This document shows, one piece after another, positions 1-5,674 of a DNA stretch of 8,089 nt (its first letter is position 1; each line of letters starts with the position of its first letter). Below the pieces are notes generated by a model. The model was not told where the DNA came from. It saw only the letters and a program-made list of their open reading frames with translations, and made no database searches. Source of the stretch: DSFO01 sp041640715 (GTDB lineage: Archaea > Thermoproteota > Thermoprotei > Gearchaeales > Gearchaeaceae). The stretch spans positions 1-8,089 of the forward strand of contig JBEPZU010000028.1 in assembly GCA_041640715.1 (NCBI GenBank), read 5' to 3'. The translations under genes and the position numbers were made by a program.

Positions 1-938
1 GTTAAATTCACTTTTTTGAGGAGTTTTCTAGTAGCAGGTACTGGACCTATTCCCATTATGTTAGGGTTTACTCCTGCTGTGGCCCAAGATATTATTTTCA
101 TCCTAGGCTTGAATCCTAATTCTTCAGCTTTTTCTCTGCTCATCAACAACAAAACCGCTGCACCATCGTTTATTCCTGAGCTATTGCCTGCTGTTACAGT
201 ACCGTTTTGCCTGAAAACCGGCTTCAGCTTAGCTAATTTCTCCAATGAAGTATCAGGCCTAGGTTGCTCGTCTTTATCTACTATTCTAATCTCCCCTGTT
301 TTGCTATCTTTTATCTCTATAGGAATTATTTCGTCAGAGAACTTCCCTTCTCTTTGAGCCTTTACTGCTTTCATATGGCTATTATATGCAAAGAGATCTT
401 GTTCTTCTCTGCTTATTCTGTAGAGTTCTGCTAAGTTTTCCGCAGTCTCACCCATGCTTATAGGAGGATATTCCTTCGGCCATCTAGGGTTAACGAACCT
501 CCATCCTATCGTAGTATCATATATGTTAATTTCTCTCTGAAATGGCGCGGAGGATTTGGGTATTACAAAGGGAGCTCTACTCATGCTTTCAACACCTCCT
601 GCTATATAAATATCCCCTATTCCAGATCTTATCATCGAAGCCGCTATCGAAATTGCCTCTAAACCTGAGCCACAAAGTCTATTAATAGTAGCTCCAGGAA
701 CGCTAATAGGTAAGCCTGCAAGGATCACTGCCATCCTAGCTATGTTTCTGTTGTCTTCCCCTGCTTGGTTACTACAGCCTATATAAACATCGTCTATCAA
801 AGTAGGATCTAAATTATTCCTTTCAACTATCTTCTTCAATAATAAAGCTACCATGTCATCTGGTCTAACTGAGCTCAAAGAACCCCCATACTTACCTATA
901 GGTGTTCTTATCGCGTCAATAATCACAACTTCTTTCAT
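1..938 (-). CDS. Thiolase (acetyl-CoA C-acyltransferase), PaaJ/PcaF-like, C-terminus cut by window edge
   Basis: Thiolases cleave 3-ketoacyl-CoA with CoA to acetyl-CoA and a shortened acyl-CoA, the last step of beta-oxidation, in the cytoplasm. The first 312 residues are visible. They start MKEVVIIDAIRTPIG and carry the nucleophile Cys89 in NRLCGSG, the GGVESMSRAP segment (about 114-123) and TAGNSSGINDGAA (about 249-261). The later NEAFA, catalytic His (GHPxG) and second Cys (CxGxG) lie beyond position 1, so completeness cannot be checked. From memory of the family, NQAGEDNRN (57-65) and DTTIGWRFVNP (141-151) match 3-oxoadipyl-CoA thiolases PaaJ/PcaF especially well, but relatives also act on acetoacetyl-CoA and other 3-ketoacyl-CoAs. 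The ATG at 938 is preceded by GAGTGAT, a Shine-Dalgarno-like site six bases away. An in-frame ATG at 959 directly after the upstream gene's double TGA is a less likely start. It is the last visible gene of the run that begins with meaB, 24 bases after the isomerase-like gene. Confidence 0.93.
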   Translation of the reverse strand, partial: MKEVVIIDAIRTPIGKYGGSLSSVRPDDMVALLLKKIVERNNLDPTLIDDVYIGCSNQAGEDNRNIARMAVILAGLPISVPGATINRLCGSGLEAISIAASMIRSGIGDIYIAGGVESMSRAPFVIPKSSAPFQREINIYDTTIGWRFVNPRWPKEYPPISMGETAENLAELYRISREEQDLFAYNSHMKAVKAQREGKFSDEIIPIEIKDSKTGEIRIVDKDEQPRPDTSLEKLAKLKPVFRQNGTVTAGNSSGINDGAAVLLLMSREKAEELGFKPRMKIISWATAGVNPNIMGIGPVPATRKLLKKVNL

Positions 939-962
939 GTTTTTATCACTCTTCCACATTCA

Positions 963-1751
963 TCATCTTCCTTTGAATACCGGTTTCCTTTTCTCTAAGA
1001 AGGCTTTAAGACCTTCTAGGTGGTCTTCGCTCGAACCAGCTATTTCTTGTAAATATGCTTCATATTCTAATACGCTTTCTAAGTCCTTTTCATATGAATA
1101 ATAGACCAATTTCTTAGTAAGCGCTATAGCTTTAGTTGGTAGCTCTGCGTATTTCAAAGCTATTTGATCTGTTTCCTCCTTTAGTTTTTCTTCAGGTACT
1201 ACTTTATTTATCAACCCATATTCAAGCGCTTGTTTAGCATCGATAGTTCCAGCTAAGGTTAGGAATTCCATGGTTTTAGTTAGACCCATTTTCTTCAACA
1301 AAAAGAAGCATGTGCCGCTATCTGGTATCAAAGCAACGTTTAAGAAAGCTTCTACGAAGCTCGCTTTCTCTGAGGCTATCTTATAATCGCATGCTAGAGC
1401 AATTCCTATACCAGCTCCTGCTGCTACTCCGTTTATCGATGCTATAACAGGCTTAGGCATAGAAGTTATTCTGATTATTACCTTGTTGAAGTATTTTCTT
1501 AAGAAATCTCCATAGGGAAATCTTTCGCCTTTATCTAAAAATGACCTCATGAACTTCAAATCGGCTCCTACACAAAATGCTCTTCCAGATCCTCCTATAA
1601 TCACGCATCTTATGCTTTCATCCTTCGATACATCAGATAAAGTCTTGTTCAAAAGTTCTAAGCTATTTTCATCGAGCGCATTCAAAACTTCTGGTCTGTT
1701 TATCGTGATTCTGGCTATATTTTCTTTCTTTTCCAATAATATTGAACTCAT
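963..1751 (-). CDS. Enoyl-CoA hydratase/isomerase family protein, PaaG-like (glutamate-less crotonase fold)
   Basis: A crotonase-fold protein of 262 residues, the usual family length. The oxyanion-hole segments are GRAFCVGADL (56-65) and NGVAAGAGIGIALACD (107-122). The two catalytic glutamates of true enoyl-CoA hydratases are missing: the GGGxE position reads GAGIG and the GQPE position reads VEAF. Instead it has Asp144 in LIPDSG, the arrangement of PaaG-type isomerases, where that Asp is thought to be the general acid/base. I therefore expect double-bond isomerisation (3-enoyl- to 2-enoyl-CoA, or the epoxyphenylacetyl-CoA step) and not hydration. The GG usual after PDS reads GT. The ATG at 1751 is preferred over a TTG at 1769 because it gives the normal N-terminus, and a TATA-like box lies 23-32 bases upstream. 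It ends TGATGA, 24 bases before the thiolase start. Its last ten codons (LEKRKPVFKG) are identical in DNA to those of the paralogue at 2103-2882. Confidence 0.9.
   Translation of the reverse strand: MSSILLEKKENIARITINRPEVLNALDENSLELLNKTLSDVSKDESIRCVIIGGSGRAFCVGADLKFMRSFLDKGERFPYGDFLRKYFNKVIIRITSMPKPVIASINGVAAGAGIGIALACDYKIASEKASFVEAFLNVALIPDSGTCFFLLKKMGLTKTMEFLTLAGTIDAKQALEYGLINKVVPEEKLKEETDQIALKYAELPTKAIALTKKLVYYSYEKDLESVLEYEAYLQEIAGSSEDHLEGLKAFLEKRKPVFKGR
968..998. repeat. 31-bp direct repeat, copy A (3' end of the PaaG-like gene)
   Basis: Identical over 31 bases, in the same orientation, to 2108-2138. It encodes LEKRKPVFKG plus flanking bases at the C-terminus of the isomerase-like gene. 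The peptide is a common family ending, but all ten codons are the same in both copies although the two proteins are otherwise strongly diverged. This suggests local gene conversion or an old tandem duplication with one homogenised segment. Confidence 0.9.
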
Positions 1752-1773
1752 ATATTCAAATTTATACAAGAAT

Positions 1774-1783
1774 ATTAAAAAAT
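1774..1783 (-). promoter_or_regulatory. Possible TATA box / T-run upstream of the PaaG-like gene
   Basis: Read on the minus strand, TTTTTTAATATT begins directly after the TAA of the 94-residue gene and sits 23-32 bases before the ATG at 1751. This is the position expected for a TATA element of a leaderless archaeal transcript. The T-run could equally act as a weak U-rich terminator for the upstream gene. No clear Shine-Dalgarno precedes the ATG, which favours a leaderless start. Position and composition are the only evidence. Confidence 0.35.
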
Positions 1784-2067
1784 TAAGTTTTGCTTAATTC
1801 TTCAATCAAACTAGTGCTTATCATCTCATCCAATCTAATCTTTTTCCCTTTGAAACTAAACATCAATAAGGCTGCGCCTGCTATATTCGTAATTAAAGGT
1901 TCAGGAAGGGCGAATAAAGAAATGGATAATCTATAGAGGTTCTTGTTCCTTTTTCTTACGTAAAGTTTTCTCATAATTATTAAACTTTCTTTGAATATTC
2001 TCTCGATTTCTTTATACTCTTTTGCTCTTAATATTAAAAGATCTTTTAAGAGATCTAAGTTTTTCAT
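1783..2067 (-). CDS. Hypothetical protein, 94 aa, unknown family
   Basis: I do not recognise this protein. It begins MKNLDLLKDLLILRAKEYKE and is highly charged and probably helical over its first 45 residues, with a basic cluster at RKLYVRKRNKN. A more apolar stretch follows (SLFALPEPLITNIAGAALLM, about residues 49-68). It is too short and too interrupted by Pro/Asn to call a transmembrane segment with confidence, but an amphipathic or membrane-associated helix is possible. The C-terminus is charged again. It has no Cys or His, so metal binding is unlikely. An ATG at 2067 is taken over a TTG at 2070. It lies between two crotonase-fold paralogues, 35 bases after one and 31 before the other, on the same strand, which supports its being a real co-transcribed gene. 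TATA-like and T-rich spacers on both sides mean it could also have its own promoter. Confidence 0.62.
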   Translation of the reverse strand: MKNLDLLKDLLILRAKEYKEIERIFKESLIIMRKLYVRKRNKNLYRLSISLFALPEPLITNIAGAALLMFSFKGKKIRLDEMISTSLIEELSKT

Positions 2068-2078
2068 CAAAAGAATTG

Positions 2079-2097
2079 AAAAAAATATTTTAAATCC
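2079..2097 (-). promoter_or_regulatory. Possible TATA box and T-tract upstream of the 94-aa gene
   Basis: On the minus strand the spacer reads GGATTTAAAATA followed shortly by seven Ts. The TTTAAAATA element (2094-2086) is centred about 23 bases before the ATG at 2067, roughly where an archaeal TATA box would lie for a leaderless start. The seven-T tract could terminate part of the transcript coming from meaB and the hydratase. This would give an internal promoter within the run. Weak, composition-based evidence. Confidence 0.35.
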
Positions 2098-2102
2098 TTT
2101 TC

Positions 2103-2882
2103 TTATTTTCCTTTGAATACCGGTTTCCTTTTCTCTAAAAATGCCTTCATTCCTTCTCTAGCGTCCTCTGAAGAAAGGAGTAAATAAAAAAGCTTTCTCT
2201 CATATTCTAATCCTTCTCTTAAATCGGTCTCGAAAGCTTTCTTTATTGAATCTTTTATGAAGCTAATAGCTATTGGAGCTTTGCTACTTATTTCTTTGGC
2301 TATTTTAATGGTTTCTTGTAATAAAAGTTCTCTGGGTACTACTTTGTTGACTATTCCTAGTTCATAAGCTTCTTTAGCTGTAATGAATCTTCCTGTTAGG
2401 CATAGCTCCATTGCTTTGTGTTTTCCTACAATCCTGGCCAGTCTCTGTGTTCCTCCAGCTCCAGGCATAAGGCCTAAATTTATTTCAGGCTGACCGAACA
2501 TTGCATCTTCTGAAGCTATTATCATATCACAGCTTAGAGCTATTTCGAATCCTCCTCCAACTGCATATCCTTGAACAGCAGCTATTATAGGCTTTTTGGT
2601 ATGTTCCATCATTCTATCCCAAATTGCCAAAGGACTTTTTTCCGTGGCTTCTAAAGGGCTAAGATTTGCCATTTCTTTGATATCTGCACCTGCTGAGAAG
2701 TGATTCGAGCCTGTTAAGATTATTGCCCTTATATTTTCATCTTTTTCGAAGTTCTCTATTGCATCCACTATTTCTTCAACGGTTTTCTTGTTCACCGCGT
2801 TGAGCTGGGCAGGCCTGTTAATCCTTATAATTCCGATCTCTTCGCTTCTCTCTACTATTATATTTTCATAACTCCCATCCAT
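2103..2882 (-). CDS. Enoyl-CoA hydratase (crotonase), PaaF-like
   Basis: Hydrates trans-2-enoyl-CoA to (S)-3-hydroxyacyl-CoA in the cytoplasm, the second step of beta-oxidation. The protein has 259 residues, normal length. It has HFSAGADIKEM (61-71) and GYAVGGGFEIALSCD (105-119) for the oxyanion hole. Both catalytic glutamates are present: Glu113 in GGGFE and Glu133 in FGQPEINLG, followed by PGAGGTQR. It should therefore be a true hydratase, unlike its neighbour at 963-1751. From memory it resembles PaaF and short-chain crotonases, so crotonyl-CoA or 2,3-dehydroadipyl-CoA are both plausible substrates. It starts at ATG 2882, 23 bases after the meaB stop with no obvious promoter between, so the two are probably co-transcribed. 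It ends FLEKRKPVFKGK, part of a 31-bp exact repeat shared with the paralogue. Pairing with a thiolase and an isomerase supports beta-oxidation of straight or unsaturated acyl-CoAs. A 3-hydroxyacyl-CoA dehydrogenase is not in the window. Confidence 0.94.
   Translation of the reverse strand: MDGSYENIIVERSEEIGIIRINRPAQLNAVNKKTVEEIVDAIENFEKDENIRAIILTGSNHFSAGADIKEMANLSPLEATEKSPLAIWDRMMEHTKKPIIAAVQGYAVGGGFEIALSCDMIIASEDAMFGQPEINLGLMPGAGGTQRLARIVGKHKAMELCLTGRFITAKEAYELGIVNKVVPRELLLQETIKIAKEISSKAPIAISFIKDSIKKAFETDLREGLEYERKLFYLLLSSEDAREGMKAFLEKRKPVFKGK
2108..2138. repeat. 31-bp direct repeat, copy B (3' end of enoyl-CoA hydratase gene)
   Basis: Exact copy of 968-998, 1140 bases away and in the same orientation, at the same place in the paralogous gene. 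Recombination between the copies would remove the PaaG-like gene and the 94-residue gene together, leaving one intact hydratase reading frame. Confidence 0.9.
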
Positions 2883-2905
2883 AAGCTTAGAAATCTTTTT
2901 CTGTC

Positions 2906-3850
2906 TTAAGCTTTATGTAAAAAATATTTCATTTTCTCGATCAAATCCTTATAGGCTTCATATTTAGAAAAATTACCTCTGAATATTTCCTCTGTTATTT
3001 TCTCTATTTCTTCTTCATGATCCTTCGTAAATTTATTCAATAAATCCAAAAAGTAGTTGTTAAGATAACTTAGAAGGCTACTCTTTATTCTCATCTTTCT
3101 CCTTCTTTTTATCTCCCCAGTCTTGTGGTAATCTTCCCATTGTTGAATCATTGCATCGTAAAGTTCCTTTATTCCTTCATTATATAAAGCTGAGGTGTAA
3201 AGGATTTTCTTATCTTTGCCTACTATCATACTAAGGGTTACTCCAGTTATCTTGTTCCTATCCAGATCTCCTTTATTTATGACGTAAATATCTGCTATCT
3301 CCATCAACCCTGCTTTTAATGCTTGTATTTCGTCTCCAGAATAGGGCATCAAGACTAGTGTTACGATATCAGCTTTCTTGAAAATCTCTGTTTCTATCTG
3401 TCCTGCGCCTACTGTTTCTATGAATATTATAGTTTTATTGCTTGCTTCAAGAACCAATATCGCATCGTCTATAGCTCTAGAAAGGCCTCCTGTCCATCCT
3501 CTAGTAGCTAAGCTTCTCGCATATACCTTTTCGTCTGAGACCTCTCCTATCATCCTCACCCTGTTGCCTAGCAACGCACCTCCAGAAATAGGGCTTGAAG
3601 GATCTACTAATAGGACACCTACGTCTTCATTTCTATTTCTTGCTTCTTTAACTAGCTTAGATATTAGAGTACTCTTTCCCACGCCAGGAGGTCCTGTTAT
3701 TCCAAACACCTTAGCCATTCCCATTTTCCCTTTGAACTCTTCTAATATTTCGTATATTCTTTCATCGCCTTCTTCTATCATCGTTATAGCCTTGGCTATG
3801 AATCTTCTATCTCCATTTTGAATTCCTTTCTTTAAGATTTCTAAGTCCAC
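2906..3850 (-). CDS. meaB: MeaB/ArgK-family G3E GTPase, chaperone of B12-dependent acyl-CoA mutase
   Basis: MeaB proteins bind adenosylcobalamin-dependent acyl-CoA mutases, gate cofactor loading and protect or reactivate them using GTP hydrolysis. This one has 314 residues. It has an N-terminal helical segment (1-46), then Walker A GPPGVGKST (53-61), LVDPSSPISGGALLG (81-95), RSLATRGWTGGLS (112-124), switch II ETVGAGQIE (145-153), the guanine-specificity motif NKGD (192-195) and TSAL (219-222). A charged helical tail (about 235-314) probably serves dimerisation. Family members usually read ETVGVGQSE and NKAD, so this copy deviates slightly. The start is GTG at 3850. An in-frame stop lies just upstream, and the resulting N-terminus has the usual length before the Walker A. 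A TATA-like box is about 29 bases upstream. It heads the minus-strand beta-oxidation run and diverges from the mutase genes across 45 bases, which fits a role as their partner. The old name 'LAO/AO transport ATPase (ArgK)' is misleading. Confidence 0.95.
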   Translation of the reverse strand: MDLEILKKGIQNGDRRFIAKAITMIEEGDERIYEILEEFKGKMGMAKVFGITGPPGVGKSTLISKLVKEARNRNEDVGVLLVDPSSPISGGALLGNRVRMIGEVSDEKVYARSLATRGWTGGLSRAIDDAILVLEASNKTIIFIETVGAGQIETEIFKKADIVTLVLMPYSGDEIQALKAGLMEIADIYVINKGDLDRNKITGVTLSMIVGKDKKILYTSALYNEGIKELYDAMIQQWEDYHKTGEIKRRRKMRIKSSLLSYLNNYFLDLLNKFTKDHEEEIEKITEEIFRGNFSKYEAYKDLIEKMKYFLHKA

Positions 3851-3866
3851 TACTACTTAGCATAGC

Positions 3867-3874
3867 TTTTAATT
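3867..3874 (+). promoter_or_regulatory. Candidate TATA box for the mutase genes
   Basis: TTTTAATT lies 22-29 bases before the ATG at 3896, right for leaderless transcription starting at or next to that ATG. No Shine-Dalgarno precedes the start. A second AT-rich element, TTATAAAATA (3876-3885), is too close to serve the ATG at 3896 but could direct a start just upstream of the in-frame ATG at 3917. Confidence 0.5.
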
Positions 3875-3875
3875 C

Positions 3876-3883
3876 TTATAAAA
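3876..3883 (-). promoter_or_regulatory. Candidate TATA box for meaB and the beta-oxidation run
   Basis: Read on the minus strand, TTTTATAA is centred about 29 bases before the GTG at 3850, giving a leaderless or nearly leaderless meaB transcript. It lies one base beyond the plus-strand box. Bases 3877-3890 also form a short inverted repeat (TATAA, four bases, TTATA), possibly a regulator site or simply AT-rich sequence. Confidence 0.5.
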
Positions 3884-3895
3884 TATTATAGAAAC

Positions 3896-5674
3896 ATGGT
3901 GGATTTTCAAGGGCTTATGAAAGAATTCCCTAAAGGTTTTTGGAAAAAGAAGCTCGAAGAGAAGATCTCTGAGAGAAATAAGGTATCGTCTCTTTTTAAT
4001 AAAGAAGCTATTGAGAAGTTACAGGAAGAAGAAGCCTTATGGTATAAAGAGGTATACGAGCCTTGGATTAAGGAAAGGCCTGAAAGAAAACCTAAGTTTG
4101 AAACTGCCTCTGGAATAGAGTTAAAACCTATCTATACACCCAATGATATAAAGCACATAGATTATCTCGAGGACCTCAATTTCCCTGGTTGTTTTCCTTT
4201 TACAAGGGGAATATATCCTTCGATGTATAGGGGTAGATTTTGGACCATGAGGGAATTCTCAGGTTTCGGTACGCCTGAGGACACTAACAAAAGGCTGAAG
4301 TTTTTATTGGAACACGGAGAAACGGGCTTAAGCATTGCTTTCGATATGCCTACTTTATATGGTTATGATTCGGATTCTCCAAGAGCTCTTGGAGAAGTTG
4401 GTAAAATGGGCGTATCGATAAGCTCTCTTAAAGACATGGAAATATTATTTGAAGGAATACCCCTAGATCTCGTGACGACTTCGATGACTATAAACGCTCC
4501 TGCCGCTGTTGTCTTAGCTTTTTACATAGCTACTGCAGAGAAACAAGGAATACCTTTATATAAACTCGGAGGTACTATACAGAACGACATTCTAAAAGAA
4601 TATATTGCTCAGAAAGAATGGGCCTTTCCTCCTGAAGCGCATCTTAGGATAATAAGGGACATTATGGAATTCTGTACCAAGCATATGCCTAAATGGAATT
4701 ACATAAGCGTGAGCGGTTATCATATAAGGGAAGCAGGAGCCAATGCAATCCAAGAACTCGCTTTTACTTTGATGGATGGGTTCACTTACGTGGAACTAGG
4801 GATTTCCGCTGGCTTAGATCCAAATGATTTCGCAACTAGAATGTCATTTTTCTTTAATTCTACGATGGATTTCTTCGAAGAAATTGCTAAATTCAGGGCT
4901 GCTAGAAGGATATGGGCTACTGTATTGAAAGAGAGATATAACGTGAAAAATCCTAGAGCTTTGCTTTTAAGATTTCATACCCAAACAAGCGGTGCTTCCT
5001 TGACATGGCAACAACCTTTGAATAATCTAATCAGGACTGCTATAGAAGCTTTAGCGGCCGTTCTAGGAGGAACACAGAGCTTACATACCAATTCTTATGA
5101 CGAAGCCTTATGTCTTCCCAGCGAAGAAGCCGTAGTTTTAGCCTTGAGAACCCAACAAATAATAGCTCATGAGACTAACGTTGCCAGTGTCATAGACCCG
5201 CTAGGAGGTTCTTATTTCATAGAATGGCTTACTAGTAGATTAGAAGAAGAAGCATACAAATACTTTGATAAGATCGAGGAATTGGGAGGCATGGTGGAAG
5301 CTATAAAGAAGGGATTTCCACAGAAAGAAATAATCGAAAATGCCTATAGACAAGCGATGAGGATCGAGAATAAAGAAGACATTATAGTAGGTGTTAATGA
5401 ATACATCGCTAAAGATGAAAAAATAACCAAAATATTTAGAGTGGATCCTAAAGTAGAAGAGATTCAAAGAGAAAGATTACAAAAATTGAAGCAAAGCAGA
5501 GATTCGAAGAAGGTTAAAGAAGCATTAGAAGAAGTTAGGAAAGCCTTTGAAAATCCTTCAATAAACGTGATGTATCCAATATTAAAAGCCGTAAAAGCTT
5601 ATGCAACACTTCAAGAAATAATGGATGTGGGTAGAGAAGTCTATGGAACATGGAAGGAACCTTCATTACTTTAG
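3896..5674 (+). CDS. B12-dependent acyl-CoA mutase, large (catalytic) subunit; methylmalonyl- or isobutyryl-CoA mutase
   Basis: Catalytic TIM-barrel subunit of an adenosylcobalamin-dependent acyl-CoA mutase; the B12-binding domain is a separate protein encoded next. It has 592 residues. After a charged N-terminal extension (about 1-70) come FTRGIYPSMY (102-111), GRFWTMREFSGFGT (113-126), GGTIQNDILKEY (225-236), SGYHIREAGA (273-282), FHTQTSGASLTWQQP (360-374) and IDPLGGSYF (433-441). Tyr275 and His276 match the Tyr243/His244 pair of Propionibacterium methylmalonyl-CoA mutase, so radical chemistry should be intact. The positions of its substrate residues Tyr89 and Arg207 read Phe121 and Gln239, with the same spacing of 118. 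Phe/Gln is the isobutyryl-CoA mutase pair, so 'methylmalonyl-CoA mutase' is an uncertain name. ATG 3896 fits a TATA box at -22 to -29; ATG 3917 is possible. The 3' end overlaps the small-subunit gene, implying translational coupling. Confidence 0.93.
   Translation: MVDFQGLMKEFPKGFWKKKLEEKISERNKVSSLFNKEAIEKLQEEEALWYKEVYEPWIKERPERKPKFETASGIELKPIYTPNDIKHIDYLEDLNFPGCFPFTRGIYPSMYRGRFWTMREFSGFGTPEDTNKRLKFLLEHGETGLSIAFDMPTLYGYDSDSPRALGEVGKMGVSISSLKDMEILFEGIPLDLVTTSMTINAPAAVVLAFYIATAEKQGIPLYKLGGTIQNDILKEYIAQKEWAFPPEAHLRIIRDIMEFCTKHMPKWNYISVSGYHIREAGANAIQELAFTLMDGFTYVELGISAGLDPNDFATRMSFFFNSTMDFFEEIAKFRAARRIWATVLKERYNVKNPRALLLRFHTQTSGASLTWQQPLNNLIRTAIEALAAVLGGTQSLHTNSYDEALCLPSEEAVVLALRTQQIIAHETNVASVIDPLGGSYFIEWLTSRLEEEAYKYFDKIEELGGMVEAIKKGFPQKEIIENAYRQAMRIENKEDIIVGVNEYIAKDEKITKIFRVDPKVEEIQRERLQKLKQSRDSKKVKEALEEVRKAFENPSINVMYPILKAVKAYATLQEIMDVGREVYGTWKEPSLL

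Noticed and set aside
16..357. Plus-strand open frame of 113 codons
   Set aside because: It lies wholly antisense to the thiolase gene, which has clear family motifs; its translation is low-complexity and resembles no known protein.
853..1101. Plus-strand open frame across the thiolase/isomerase junction
   Set aside because: Antisense to two well-supported genes, with no promoter or recognisable product.
1752..1769. TTG at 1769 as the start of the PaaG-like gene
   Set aside because: It would add six residues from the TATA-like spacer. ATG 1751 gives the normal family N-terminus and correct promoter spacing.
1549..1797. Plus-strand open frame antisense to the PaaG-like gene
   Set aside because: The composition is that of a complement shadow (Ser/Phe-rich), and the minus-strand gene is well supported.
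3378..3821. Plus-strand open frame of 147 codons
   Set aside because: Antisense to meaB across its GTP-binding motifs; its length is explained by the purine-biased codons of the real gene.
3877..3890. Inverted repeat TATAA-N4-TTATA as a definite operator
   Set aside because: Arms of only five A/T bases are expected by chance in this AT-rich spacer and overlap a TATA box, so it is mentioned but not called as a feature.
5240..5467. Minus-strand open frame inside the mutase large-subunit gene
   Set aside because: Phe/Tyr-rich shadow of Lys/Glu codons on the coding strand.
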